NCBI GenBank assembly: GCA_039961735.1
Contig: JABRVX010000020.1
Location: 1-64,000 of the forward strand
DNA length: 64,000 nucleotides
DNA from: Fimbriimonadia bacterium
GTDB lineage: Bacteria; Armatimonadota; Fimbriimonadia; Fimbriimonadales; JABRVX01
Reading direction: 5' to 3'
Each line of letters begins with the position of its first letter. Position 1 is the stretch's first letter. The translations under genes were made by a program, and so were the position numbers. Below the pieces are notes generated by a model. That model ran no database searches, was not told where the DNA came from, and saw nothing but the letters and a program-made list of their open reading frames with translations. This document shows positions 1-8,644 of this stretch, piece after piece.

Positions 1-330
1 GCCCTTGTCAAGCCTTGTAAGGGTGGTCTCGTGGTGCCCCGTCTCACGCGCACGATCGCCGCGTCCCGAGGGCTGGTTCCCCGCCTTCGCGGGGAAGACA
101 ATCCTGTATATGTGTGAATACAAGAGCCAATCCCGTCTTCCTCGCCTCGCGGGAAGACAGCGGGAGCGCAAGTGGTTTCGGTCACGTGGCATCGCCGTCC
201 CGGCGATGCTCCATGTGCCCTCCGGCGAGGACGCCGGAGCCACACTGAGGCCTCCGGCGAGGACGCCGGAGCCACACTGAGCCCTCCGGCGAGGACGCCG
301 GAGCCACACTGAGGCCTCCGAAGGGGAGCG
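1..330. other. Gene-free start of window, rich in hairpins
   Basis: I see no convincing gene here. Several perfect inverted repeats are packed together: TTCCCCGC/GCGGGGAA with a CTTC loop at 77-96, GTCTTCC/GGAAGAC at 135-158, ATCGCCG/CGGCGAT at 191-207, and the tandem array at 219-314. The first resembles the palindromes at 14836-14940, so these look like dispersed intergenic palindromes. They could also act as 3-prime-end structures for a gene lying to the left of the window. Confidence 0.5.
219..314. repeat. Three tandem copies of a 32-bp hairpin repeat
   Basis: Copies begin at 219, 251 and 283, an exact 32-bp period, and the first bases of a fourth copy follow at 315. Each copy holds a perfect 8-bp stem CTCCGGCG/CGCCGGAG with an AGGA loop, followed by the spacer CCACACTGAG. 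There are no unique spacers between the copies, so this is not a CRISPR array. The array ends about 80 bp before the GH172 start codon. Confidence 0.85.
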
Positions 331-393
331 GTGTCCCGTGGCGAATGGAGTGCCGTTCAGTCTCCCACGCGACGCACTGGAGGAACTCCCGAA

Positions 394-1899
394 GTGAAGT
401 GCTGCTCGATGCTTCTACTGCTCGTTCTCATCGCACCTCTGAGCGCCCAGCCTCTACAGACCGCTGGCACCGCCGACCTCGATCTGGCCAGGTTGAAGGA
501 CTACAAGGCCCAGCGGTCATCGTCCAACGACCCCGACTTCGCCAGCAACTACGACAACCGCCCGTTGCAGCCGGGCGAGACGCGCGTGCTCTTGGACGTG
601 GACGGCCCCGGCGCCATCACCCACGTCTGGATGACGCTGGACGGCAGCGAGTACGCCTGGCCACGATTGCTCCGACTGCGCATCTATTGGGACGGCGCCG
701 AGCAGCCATCCGTGGACGTGCCGTTGGGAGACTTCTTCGCGGTGGGACACGGATTCGAGCGTAACGTGAAGTCGGCCATGGTCACGAACGTGTCGGAGGG
801 TCGCGCGAAGAACTGCTATTGGCCGATGCCGTTCAAGCAGCACGCCAAGGTGACCGTTACGAACGAAGGTGCAGAGCGAATTGGGCTGTTCTACTTCCAG
901 GTGGACTGGCGGAGCCTGAGTAACCTGCCAGATGACGTCGGCTACTTCCACGCCCGCTACACCCAGTACCAGCCCGGGCCGAAAGGGAAGAACCTAACCG
1001 TCTTGGAGACCACCGGACACGGTCATTACGTCGGCACGGTCATGTCGGTCGTCACCAATCACTTGGGATGGTTCGGCGAAGGCGACGACTACTGGTACGT
1101 AGACGGCGAGGAGAAGCCCAGTCTGGAAGGCACCGGCACCGAGGACTACTTCTCGGACGCATGGGGCTTCCGCGAGGACAACGCGCTGTATGCCGGAGTG
1201 CCCATCTACGAAGGGCACGGTATGGGCTCGCGCATCACGGCGTACCGCTGGCACATCGCCGACCCGGTGCCGTTCCAGAAATCGCTTCGTTTCGAGCTGG
1301 AGCACCGAGGGTGGGTGCACCGTGACGACTGGTCGGTGGTGGGCAGCTTCGAGGAGCGTGACGACTACTTCGCTCTGGTCGCCTTCTGGTACCAGCTACC
1401 GCCCGTGCCCGCGGGTGACATTCCGGTCGGGGCCGCCCGGCTTCCGTTCGGCAACGCGACGATCATTCAGCCCGAGGTCGCGCTGGACGCCGGCAACGTG
1501 GAGCTGAGCGGCGGCGAGGCAGTGGTGCAGACCCTCGGCTGGACGCGCAAGATCCTGTTCTTCCGCGGCAGAGAGGTGGGAGCGAAGGTGATCGTTCCGT
1601 TCGAGGTGGCTGAGGACGGCACCTACGAGATCACCCTCTCCATGGTGCACTCGTACGACTACGGGGACTATCGCGTGACGCTGGACGACGAGAAGGAGGG
1701 CTCGGGCCTGCCGCTTTACTCCGCCGACACGGTCACGGGCAAAGAACACCGCTTACCCAGAGTACAGCTTCGCAAAGGGGCGCACTGGCTCACTTTCACG
1801 GCCGCCGGCAAGAACGACCGGTCCTCGGGCTACTTTCTAGGCCTGGACGCGATCGTGCTCTCCCGTACCCCGGATCTACCCGTTTATCCGCCGAAGTAG
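394..1899 (+). CDS. Secreted DUF2961 / GH172-family glycoside hydrolase
   Basis: A 501-residue exported protein of the DUF2961 family (GH172), whose characterised members act on fructofuranosyl or arabinofuranosyl linkages; the substrate here is unknown. The GTG start at 394 is preferred because GGAGGA lies at 379-384, nine bases upstream, and it gives a short hydrophobic signal peptide ending near LSAQ. The family motif GTGTEDYF begins at residue 246. The C-terminal third (after about residue 360) looks like a beta-sandwich carbohydrate-binding domain. It stands alone, upstream of the fermentation operon on the same strand. A second, diverged GH172 lies at 12846-14804. Confidence 0.85.
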   Translation: MKCCSMLLLLVLIAPLSAQPLQTAGTADLDLARLKDYKAQRSSSNDPDFASNYDNRPLQPGETRVLLDVDGPGAITHVWMTLDGSEYAWPRLLRLRIYWDGAEQPSVDVPLGDFFAVGHGFERNVKSAMVTNVSEGRAKNCYWPMPFKQHAKVTVTNEGAERIGLFYFQVDWRSLSNLPDDVGYFHARYTQYQPGPKGKNLTVLETTGHGHYVGTVMSVVTNHLGWFGEGDDYWYVDGEEKPSLEGTGTEDYFSDAWGFREDNALYAGVPIYEGHGMGSRITAYRWHIADPVPFQKSLRFELEHRGWVHRDDWSVVGSFEERDDYFALVAFWYQLPPVPAGDIPVGAARLPFGNATIIQPEVALDAGNVELSGGEAVVQTLGWTRKILFFRGREVGAKVIVPFEVAEDGTYEITLSMVHSYDYGDYRVTLDDEKEGSGLPLYSADTVTGKEHRLPRVQLRKGAHWLTFTAAGKNDRSSGYFLGLDAIVLSRTPDLPVYPPK

Positions 1900-1934
1900 G
1901 TCGGGACCGCGTCGGGCGCCGAGGTTGAATGGGA

Positions 1935-1940
1935 TATAAT
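1935..1940 (+). promoter_or_regulatory. TATAAT -10 element before the acyl-CoA synthetase
   Basis: A perfect TATAAT lies 42 bases before the ATG of the acyl-CoA synthetase gene. The matching -35 position (about 1912-1917) is poor, so this would be a -10-driven or activator-dependent promoter. It sits in the only gap between the GH172 gene and the two-gene keto-acid operon. Confidence 0.5.
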
Positions 1941-1981
1941 GATCTTGTGGGTTACATAAGTCTCAACGGCGAGGCTTCCTG

Positions 1982-4360
1982 ATGAGTTGCCCTGACGAAC
2001 TGAACCCCTCAGCGCTGATGGAGATGCACGAGGCCGTGATCTCCTATCGGGAGGAGCACGGTGCCCCTCCGGACACCCCCAGCGTTCTCACGTCCGAGGA
2101 CGTGTCGGATCAGGACTCCGCGGAACCTTTCTTTAGGGCTTCGCGCGCTGCGGCCATTCTCGATGCCTGTCCAGACGAATTCCACGCCCAGCTCGCACTG
2201 AGGGAGATCGGCATCCAGTTCCCTCGCTCGCTGGTTGTGTCGGTGCAGGAGTTGGAGACCGAGGCCGCGTTCCAGCAGGCGCAGGCCGCCATGCCCCCAG
2301 GGCCGGTGGTGGTCAAGCTTGCGCTGCCAAGGGTTCCTCATAAGTCCGACTTCGGCGGCGTTCGTTTCCTGGATGCGCCAGACCGCATCTCACTACTGGT
2401 TTTCGTAGACGAGGTGTCTAAGAAACTCGGCACTCCAGTCGAAGCGGTAGAGGTGAGCGAGCGTGTCAAGGTGCCCTATGCGGGCGAGGGGTTGCTGGCG
2501 GCAACGTGGGACGACGAGTTCGGCACGGTCGTCACTTTCGGTGAAGGTGGCACGCTGACGGAGCTTCGTCGAACTACGGTATCGTGGATTCCCTCGCAGG
2601 ACTTCAAAGCGCGAGACATCGAGAGACTCCTGCTCAGTCTGCCGCTAGCCACTCACTGGTTCCGCGGCTTCCGTGGGAACCCACCCCTGGTGTCGCCTGG
2701 TCCGGCCAGCACGCGAATGTTCAACTTCGGGATCATGGTGTGGCTTTTCAATATGAGCGGTAAGGGCCGGGTGATCCGCGACCTGGAGATCAATCCGCTG
2801 GTGCCATCGCCTACCGGTCCCTACGCGCTGGACTTGCTACTCAACGTCGGAGAGTACCAAGAACCGGCCAAGCAACGTCCCGACCTTCTTCGCCTTAGCC
2901 GAACCATGCACGGTTCCAAGCGCATCGTGGTGGCAGGGGTCTCGACCTCCGACACCTCCAACCTCGGGCGGACGCTGTTCGAGCGGTTGACGCGCGAGTT
3001 CAAGGGCGAAGCGGTGGCAGTGAACCCGAAAGGCGGCGAGGTTGCGGGCAGGCCCGTGTACAAAACGTTCGCCGAAGCCCACGAGAAGACTGGCCCGGCG
3101 GACCTCGCGGTGTTCGCGGTGCCGGCGCGCTTCACCAGCGCTTCTTTGGAGGAGGCCTACGAGGCATACGGGCAGGATATCGGCTGCGCGCTCATCGTCA
3201 CGGGCGGCTTCGATGAGACGGAAGCCGGCGCGGAGGGGGGCGCAGAGCTTCGCAGGGTAATCGCGCGCTACGGCAGCATTCCCGTCATCGGCCCGAATAC
3301 CATGGCACTCTACTCCAACACGGGCTCGGACGGCGACGTGAAGGTGGACTTCCTACCACCCGATCGGATGACCATTCCCTCCTTTGCAGACCCGTCGAAA
3401 AATAACCTAGCACTGGTAGCGCAAAGCGGTGCTAGATTCGTTTCGTTCTTAGACAAGACACCCCATCTCGGTTTTCGCTGGGCGCTACTGCTGGGGAACT
3501 CGTATCAGGTGGATGCCGCAGACGGCCTCGAGTTGGCAGCGGCCGACCCGCACGTGAAGGTTGTCAGCGCCTATGTGGAGGGCTTCGGCCCCGGTGCCGG
3601 GCGCAGATTCTTCACGGCAGTAGAGCGTTGCGTACACCGTGGCAAGACCGTGATCGTACAGAAGGTGGGCAAGACGGAGAAGGGTGCTGAGGCGGCGCGC
3701 TCTCACACGGCCTCCATGGGTGGTTCCTACACCGTCTTTCGCTCTGCCATGCAGCAGGTAGGTGCGATCGTGGCTGACAGCGACGATCGCTTCATAGACT
3801 TGTCCGAGATGGCCTCGCTGTTGGCCGATCGAACACCGATGGGTAACAAGCTGTTCGTCGTGAACAGCGCAGGATACGAAGGGGTGCTGGTGGCCGATGC
3901 TGCTGCAGAGTGTGGGCTCGAGTTGCCATCGCCTACCAGAATGGCGCATCCGGAGACGATAGTCGAGAAGCTGTCCGTGTACCTGAAGGGAACGATAGAC
4001 CCGCACAACAACCCGGCGGATGTTGGGCCGATGACACCGGATAAGGGGTACGTCGAGGCAGTCGAGGCAGCGCTCGCCGATCCGCTCTACGATATGGCAC
4101 TCGTGGCGATCACACCTCACGGAAATGCGATGATCGGGACGCTGCCACCCTACGAGGGAGAAGGGAAGATCGGTCCTCTGCTGGTGGGCCTTTGGCAGCG
4201 AACGACCAAGCCGATCGTCGTGTCCATCAACGGAGGGTCGCTGTACGATGGACTGGATAGGTACCTGGGAGAACACGGCATACCCGTGTTTCGTGGTGCA
4301 GAAAGGGCCGTGTATGCGCTAGCAGAATGGGTGAAGCAGCGGCTGGCTTTCAGAAAGTGA
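1982..4360 (+). CDS. ADP-forming acyl-CoA synthetase (ATP-grasp first)
   Basis: A 792-residue single-chain acyl-CoA synthetase of the NDP-forming type, which converts acyl-CoA, ADP and phosphate to the free acid, CoA and ATP. An ATP-grasp domain comes first (about residues 60-290, with VVVKLALPRVPHKSDFGGV). It is followed by a CoA-binding Rossmann domain (about 310-450) and succinyl-CoA-ligase-like domains. The phosphorylated histidine is probably H575 in RSHTASMGGS. Many relatives have the CoA-binding half first, so the order here is swapped. The gene is 13 bp from the fused indolepyruvate oxidoreductase. The pair likely turns aryl or branched keto acids into acids with ATP gain; the substrate preference is inferred. 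Confidence 0.85.
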   Translation: MSCPDELNPSALMEMHEAVISYREEHGAPPDTPSVLTSEDVSDQDSAEPFFRASRAAAILDACPDEFHAQLALREIGIQFPRSLVVSVQELETEAAFQQAQAAMPPGPVVVKLALPRVPHKSDFGGVRFLDAPDRISLLVFVDEVSKKLGTPVEAVEVSERVKVPYAGEGLLAATWDDEFGTVVTFGEGGTLTELRRTTVSWIPSQDFKARDIERLLLSLPLATHWFRGFRGNPPLVSPGPASTRMFNFGIMVWLFNMSGKGRVIRDLEINPLVPSPTGPYALDLLLNVGEYQEPAKQRPDLLRLSRTMHGSKRIVVAGVSTSDTSNLGRTLFERLTREFKGEAVAVNPKGGEVAGRPVYKTFAEAHEKTGPADLAVFAVPARFTSASLEEAYEAYGQDIGCALIVTGGFDETEAGAEGGAELRRVIARYGSIPVIGPNTMALYSNTGSDGDVKVDFLPPDRMTIPSFADPSKNNLALVAQSGARFVSFLDKTPHLGFRWALLLGNSYQVDAADGLELAAADPHVKVVSAYVEGFGPGAGRRFFTAVERCVHRGKTVIVQKVGKTEKGAEAARSHTASMGGSYTVFRSAMQQVGAIVADSDDRFIDLSEMASLLADRTPMGNKLFVVNSAGYEGVLVADAAAECGLELPSPTRMAHPETIVEKLSVYLKGTIDPHNNPADVGPMTPDKGYVEAVEAALADPLYDMALVAITPHGNAMIGTLPPYEGEGKIGPLLVGLWQRTTKPIVVSINGGSLYDGLDRYLGEHGIPVFRGAERAVYALAEWVKQRLAFRK

Positions 4361-4373
4361 TAAGGGGGTAGTA

Positions 4374-7088
4374 ATGACGCACTCCGCACGACAACCGATC
4401 GTTCCTGGCAGGCATCTCATGCTGGGTGACGAAGCCATCGCGAAGGCCGCATGGACGCGGGGTCTGAACGTCTTCGCCGCCTACGCAGGCACCCCTAGCA
4501 CGGAGATCGGGGAGACTATCGGCACGCTACCAGACCTGTATGGCGAGTGGAGCACCAACGAGGCCGTGTCGGCAGGGGTTGCGCAGGGGGCGGCTTATGT
4601 CGGCGGTGCCTCGATGATCGCTTTCAAGCACGTGGGTGCGAACGTAGCCGCAGACTACATCAATAACTTCGCCAGAACACGTCTGCTAGAAGGCGGAGCG
4701 CTAGTGGTAGTGGTGGCGGACGACCCAGGGATGCACAGCTCGCAGAACGCTCAAGACACTCGCTTCTTGTTCGCATATATGGCCGACATGCCCATCCTAT
4801 CACCTGCCGATAGTCAGGACTGCTGGGAGATGACTCGCGCCGCCCTAGCGATGAGCCGCGAGCTCTGTTACCCCTTCGCGCTATGGATCACTACGCGCAT
4901 CGCACACTCGACTACTCTCGTGGAGGTTTCTGAAGACGAGGCAGTTCGCGAGCAGCACCCCGTTATGCAGTTCGTGCCAGAGCCTCACCACAAGTCGGTC
5001 CCGGCCAACGCCATGCCATCCAACCGACGCGTGGTTACCGAGTTCCTACCGCGTCTGGCAGCGATGTCCGACGCATCGCCGCTAAATAGGCAGAGCATGC
5101 GCAGCCGTCGGCTGGGAGTCGTCTCGACGGGCGTCGCGACTCGCTACGCACAGGAGATGTTCCCCGAAGCCTCCCATCTGCAAATCGGCTTTCTGTACCC
5201 GGTGCCGAAAGAGACGATCCTTCGCTTCGCGAGCCAGGTCGAGGAGGTCATCGTCCTGGAAGAAGGTGCGAGGTTTCTCGAAAGGGAGGTTCGATTGCTC
5301 GGCGTGAAATGCCGTGGCAAGCAGGACCCATGGTGCGGCGAGGAGCTGGAGCCCGCCGCGGTGCGGCGCTACTTTACGGGCCTGGACTTACATCCGCGAG
5401 AGCCCCTGAGCATCCCGCGACGTCCGCCCGTGATGTGCCCCGGCTGCCCACACAACGCTACTTACGAGGTACTTGCGCTGCTGGACAAGGAGCGCAAACG
5501 CAAGCGTCTACCGAAGGTGAACCGGGCGGGCGATATAGGATGTTACTCGCTCGGTGAGATGGGAACTCTGACATGCATGGGCGCCAGCATCACCCATATG
5601 CACGGCATGGTGTGTGGCTTGGAGCAGAAGTGGTATTCGGCTTCGACGGCGGATGTTAGCTCTCACATCACGGGCCCCCTCGCCGAGCAGGACCTCGTTC
5701 GCTGGGAGGACGGCGAACTGCGTTTGAAGGGCGTGGTGACCAGACCGAAGTACCGCACTGCCTGGCGCGAGTTGCTCAAGTCGTTTCCACCCGAGGTTAA
5801 GAAGCTTGCGCGCGAGCTCTACGAGAAAGCCAACGACGAGATTGGCGCCAACTGGGCGCTCATCGGTGACTCCACGCTGTTTCACTCCGGCTCGCCTGGC
5901 ATTCTGAACATCACACACAACGGCGGCCGCGGCAACATCCTAGTTTTCAACAACAGCTACACCGCCATGACCGGCGGCCAGGATCACCCAGGCACCGCGA
6001 AGACGATGCGCGGAGAGAACGTGTCTGCCCTGAACATTGCTAATTACGTGGTCGGATTGGGGGTAAAGAAGGCCAACGTAAAGGTGGTGGACCCCTTCGA
6101 CCTGAAAGGCACGCTCGAGACATTCAAGAAGGAGATGGCGAAGCCCGAGCTGTCTGTGCTGATCACCAACCGCGTGTGCAATCGAGAAAGAGACCTATTC
6201 CGCCCCGGCGAGGCATATACCATCGATCGCGAACGCTGCATGGCGTGTGGTATCTGTTTGGATCTGAACTGTCCAGCAATAGCTATGGCGGACGGGAAGC
6301 CCGCGATCCGCCCCGACCTCTGCACGGGGTGCTCGGTGTGTGCGCAAGTGTGTCCGGAGAAGTTCAGCGCTATCCATCATGGCAAGGACTACACGTCGCA
6401 CGTGTCGGACAGTCTGGCACCGATGACGAAGTTGGTCGCACCGCTTACCCATGAACGCCGAGCTGTTACGAATATCCTTGTCGCAGGTGTTGGTGGGCAG
6501 GGAGTGCTTACCGCGAGTGCCATCATCGCTGAACTCGGGCTCAATCACCTGGGGTACGCAGCAAAGGCAGACGTACACGGCATGTCTCAGCTCGGTGGCG
6601 AGGTGAACAGCCATGTTCGTATCGGTCGCACACCCATCCTTTCGCCGGTGATCCCCGCGGGCGAAGTTGATATCATCCTGGGACTGGAGCCGATGGAGGC
6701 CGCTCGCTACGCGCACATGTTGCGGCCGGATGGAGTGGTGCTCGCTTGTACACACAAGGTGCCCTCTGCGGTGATGGCCCGCGGCAAGGCTCCCTATCCC
6801 GACGATGTGTTGGATCGCCTCGTCGAGATGGGCATCAGCGTAATTGCCCTAGATGCCTGGGCCGTGAGCCTAACGCTAGGCGATCCCCGGGTCGTCAACT
6901 CCTACATGCTGGGGGCGCTTTCCCAGTTCCTGCCGCTAGCGCCCGACATCTGGCGTCACGTGATTGCCGAACGCCTGCGAAAGGGCGCCGACACGAACCT
7001 CACGGCCTTCGATATGGGACGCAACGCCGTTCAGTTGCCGCCCGAGTTCGAGCCCTTCGGCCCGGAGCCTGCCACGGTCAGGGGATAG
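4374..7088 (+). CDS. Indolepyruvate:ferredoxin oxidoreductase, alpha-beta fusion
   Basis: A 904-residue protein joining IorA and IorB, which are usually separate subunits. Residues 1-200 form the pyrimidine-binding domain (AYAGTPSTEIGE). The TPP domain follows, with CPGCPHNATYE near 350-360 and GGQDHPGT near 535. Two 4Fe-4S motifs lie near 620-660 (CMACGICLDLNC, then CTGCSVCAQVC). The IorB-like gamma domain starts at GVGGQGVLTAS near 700. The enzyme oxidatively decarboxylates aryl-pyruvates to aryl-acetyl-CoA, reducing ferredoxin. Its neighbour 13 bp upstream can recover the thioester energy as ATP, so the two form an amino-acid fermentation module. Both belong to well-known families; the fusion is the unusual part. 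Confidence 0.88.
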   Translation: MTHSARQPIVPGRHLMLGDEAIAKAAWTRGLNVFAAYAGTPSTEIGETIGTLPDLYGEWSTNEAVSAGVAQGAAYVGGASMIAFKHVGANVAADYINNFARTRLLEGGALVVVVADDPGMHSSQNAQDTRFLFAYMADMPILSPADSQDCWEMTRAALAMSRELCYPFALWITTRIAHSTTLVEVSEDEAVREQHPVMQFVPEPHHKSVPANAMPSNRRVVTEFLPRLAAMSDASPLNRQSMRSRRLGVVSTGVATRYAQEMFPEASHLQIGFLYPVPKETILRFASQVEEVIVLEEGARFLEREVRLLGVKCRGKQDPWCGEELEPAAVRRYFTGLDLHPREPLSIPRRPPVMCPGCPHNATYEVLALLDKERKRKRLPKVNRAGDIGCYSLGEMGTLTCMGASITHMHGMVCGLEQKWYSASTADVSSHITGPLAEQDLVRWEDGELRLKGVVTRPKYRTAWRELLKSFPPEVKKLARELYEKANDEIGANWALIGDSTLFHSGSPGILNITHNGGRGNILVFNNSYTAMTGGQDHPGTAKTMRGENVSALNIANYVVGLGVKKANVKVVDPFDLKGTLETFKKEMAKPELSVLITNRVCNRERDLFRPGEAYTIDRERCMACGICLDLNCPAIAMADGKPAIRPDLCTGCSVCAQVCPEKFSAIHHGKDYTSHVSDSLAPMTKLVAPLTHERRAVTNILVAGVGGQGVLTASAIIAELGLNHLGYAAKADVHGMSQLGGEVNSHVRIGRTPILSPVIPAGEVDIILGLEPMEAARYAHMLRPDGVVLACTHKVPSAVMARGKAPYPDDVLDRLVEMGISVIALDAWAVSLTLGDPRVVNSYMLGALSQFLPLAPDIWRHVIAERLRKGADTNLTAFDMGRNAVQLPPEFEPFGPEPATVRG

Positions 7089-7180
7089 GCCTCTCGACTT
7101 TGCCCGGCTAGGACCGATCGGAACAGCCTATCTGCATCCCGAGTCTGGTACCCTTGATTCCGACTCCGAGAGGGGTAACC

Positions 7181-8644
7181 GTGGTAGAAACCGATACGCA
7201 CAAGCTGCTTCATAAGCTGGATGATCACCGCTGGCTGATCCCCAAGAGCGCACGGCCCTGGATGCGCACGGACGGCATCATCTACGCCAGCGAGACGCTG
7301 CTGCAACACATCCTGGCGGACAAGGCGCCCGAGCAGGTGGCGAACGTTGCCGCGTTGCCGGGCATCGTGGGCCGCTCGATGGCCATGCCGGACATCCACT
7401 GGGGCTACGGCTTCGCGATCGGTGGAGTGGCTGCAACCGATGCAGAGACGGGAGTTATCTCACCCGGCGGTGTGGGCTTCGACATCAACTGCGGAGTGCG
7501 GTTGCTACGCACTGACCTGAGCGAGACCGAGGTGAAGCCGAAGATCAAGGAGCTGGTGGACCAAATCTTCCGCGATGTGCCGACGGGCTTCGGCGGCCAC
7601 GGGCAGATCACCCTCGACGCATCGGACCTGAAGAAGGTGCTCACCGAGGGTGCCCGCTGGATGATCGAGAACGAATACGGTTGGGAAGAGGACCTCGACC
7701 GCAGCGAGCAGCAGGGTCACGTGGAAGGCGCCGACCCGGACGCAGTGACCAAGCGGGCGATGGAGCGCGGAAAGCCACAGATCGGATCGCTTGGCAGCGG
7801 CAACCACTTTTTGGAGATTCAGGTAGTGGATCACATATACGACGAGGTCGCCGCACACGCCTTCGAGATCGACCGCGTCGGTCAGATCTGCGTGATGATC
7901 CACACCGGGTCCCGGGGCTTCGGTCACCAGACGTGTCAGGACAACCTGGACGAGATGCAGAGCGCCATCAAGCGATATGACATCGAGCTTCCCGATAGGC
8001 AGCTCGCGTGTGCGCCGGTCAAGTCGCCGGAGGGGCAGCGATACCTGACAGCGATGGCGTGCGCGGCCAACTTCGCCCTCGCGAACCGTCAGGCCATTGC
8101 CCACTGGGTGCGCGAAGCGTTCAAGAAGGTGTTCAAGAGCCAGGCCAAGAAGCTCGGCATCCGGCAAGTGTACGACGTTGCACATAACATCGCCAAGTAC
8201 GAGACGCACGTGGTGGATGGTAAGGAGCGACGTGTGTGGGTGCATCGGAAGGGCGCGACGCGCGCCTTCGGGCCCGGCAACCCCGCCGTCGCAGCGAGGT
8301 ATCGGCACGTCGGCCAGCCGGTGTTGATCCCGGGTGACATGGGTCGCTACTCCTACCTGTTAGTGGGCACGGAGCAGGCGATGCGCGAGACCTTCGGCTC
8401 TACGTGCCACGGGGCGGGGCGGCTGATGAGTCGCAACAAGGCGAAGCAGACGATGGCCTCGTCGGACGTGAGCAAGTGGATGCAAGAGCAAGGTATCTAC
8501 ATGCGAGCGAAGGACAAGGGTCTGATTGCCGAGGAGGCCAGCTACGCGTACAAGGACGTGGCGGACGTGGTCGAGGTTTGCGAGGCCGTCGGTATCTCCC
8601 GCCGCGTCGCCCGCCTCCGCCCGATTGGAGTGGTGAAGGGCTAA
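7181..8644 (+). CDS. rtcB: RNA-splicing ligase RtcB
   Basis: A 487-residue RtcB ligase, which joins 2-prime,3-prime-cyclic phosphate or 3-prime-phosphate RNA ends to 5-prime-OH ends using GTP and Mn2+. Family motifs are intact: the metal-binding cysteine C104 in FDINCGVRL, GSLGSGNHFLE, HTGSRGFGHQ, DVAHNIAKYE, and the histidine guanylylated in the reaction, H410 in STCHGAGR. The GTG at 7181 is chosen because GAGAGGGG lies just upstream, whereas the longer reading from TTG at 7154 has no ribosome site. No archease or rtcA partner lies nearby. Its stop codon overlaps the stop of the convergent nuclease gene by four bases. Confidence 0.93.
   Translation: MVETDTHKLLHKLDDHRWLIPKSARPWMRTDGIIYASETLLQHILADKAPEQVANVAALPGIVGRSMAMPDIHWGYGFAIGGVAATDAETGVISPGGVGFDINCGVRLLRTDLSETEVKPKIKELVDQIFRDVPTGFGGHGQITLDASDLKKVLTEGARWMIENEYGWEEDLDRSEQQGHVEGADPDAVTKRAMERGKPQIGSLGSGNHFLEIQVVDHIYDEVAAHAFEIDRVGQICVMIHTGSRGFGHQTCQDNLDEMQSAIKRYDIELPDRQLACAPVKSPEGQRYLTAMACAANFALANRQAIAHWVREAFKKVFKSQAKKLGIRQVYDVAHNIAKYETHVVDGKERRVWVHRKGATRAFGPGNPAVAARYRHVGQPVLIPGDMGRYSYLLVGTEQAMRETFGSTCHGAGRLMSRNKAKQTMASSDVSKWMQEQGIYMRAKDKGLIAEEASYAYKDVADVVEVCEAVGISRRVARLRPIGVVKG

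Noticed and set aside
219-314. Possible CRISPR array
   Set aside because: The repeat is directly tandem with no variable spacers, and no cas genes are in the window.
3485-4276. Minus-strand open frame of 263 codons inside the acyl-CoA synthetase gene
   Set aside because: It lies opposite conserved synthetase motifs and resembles no protein family.
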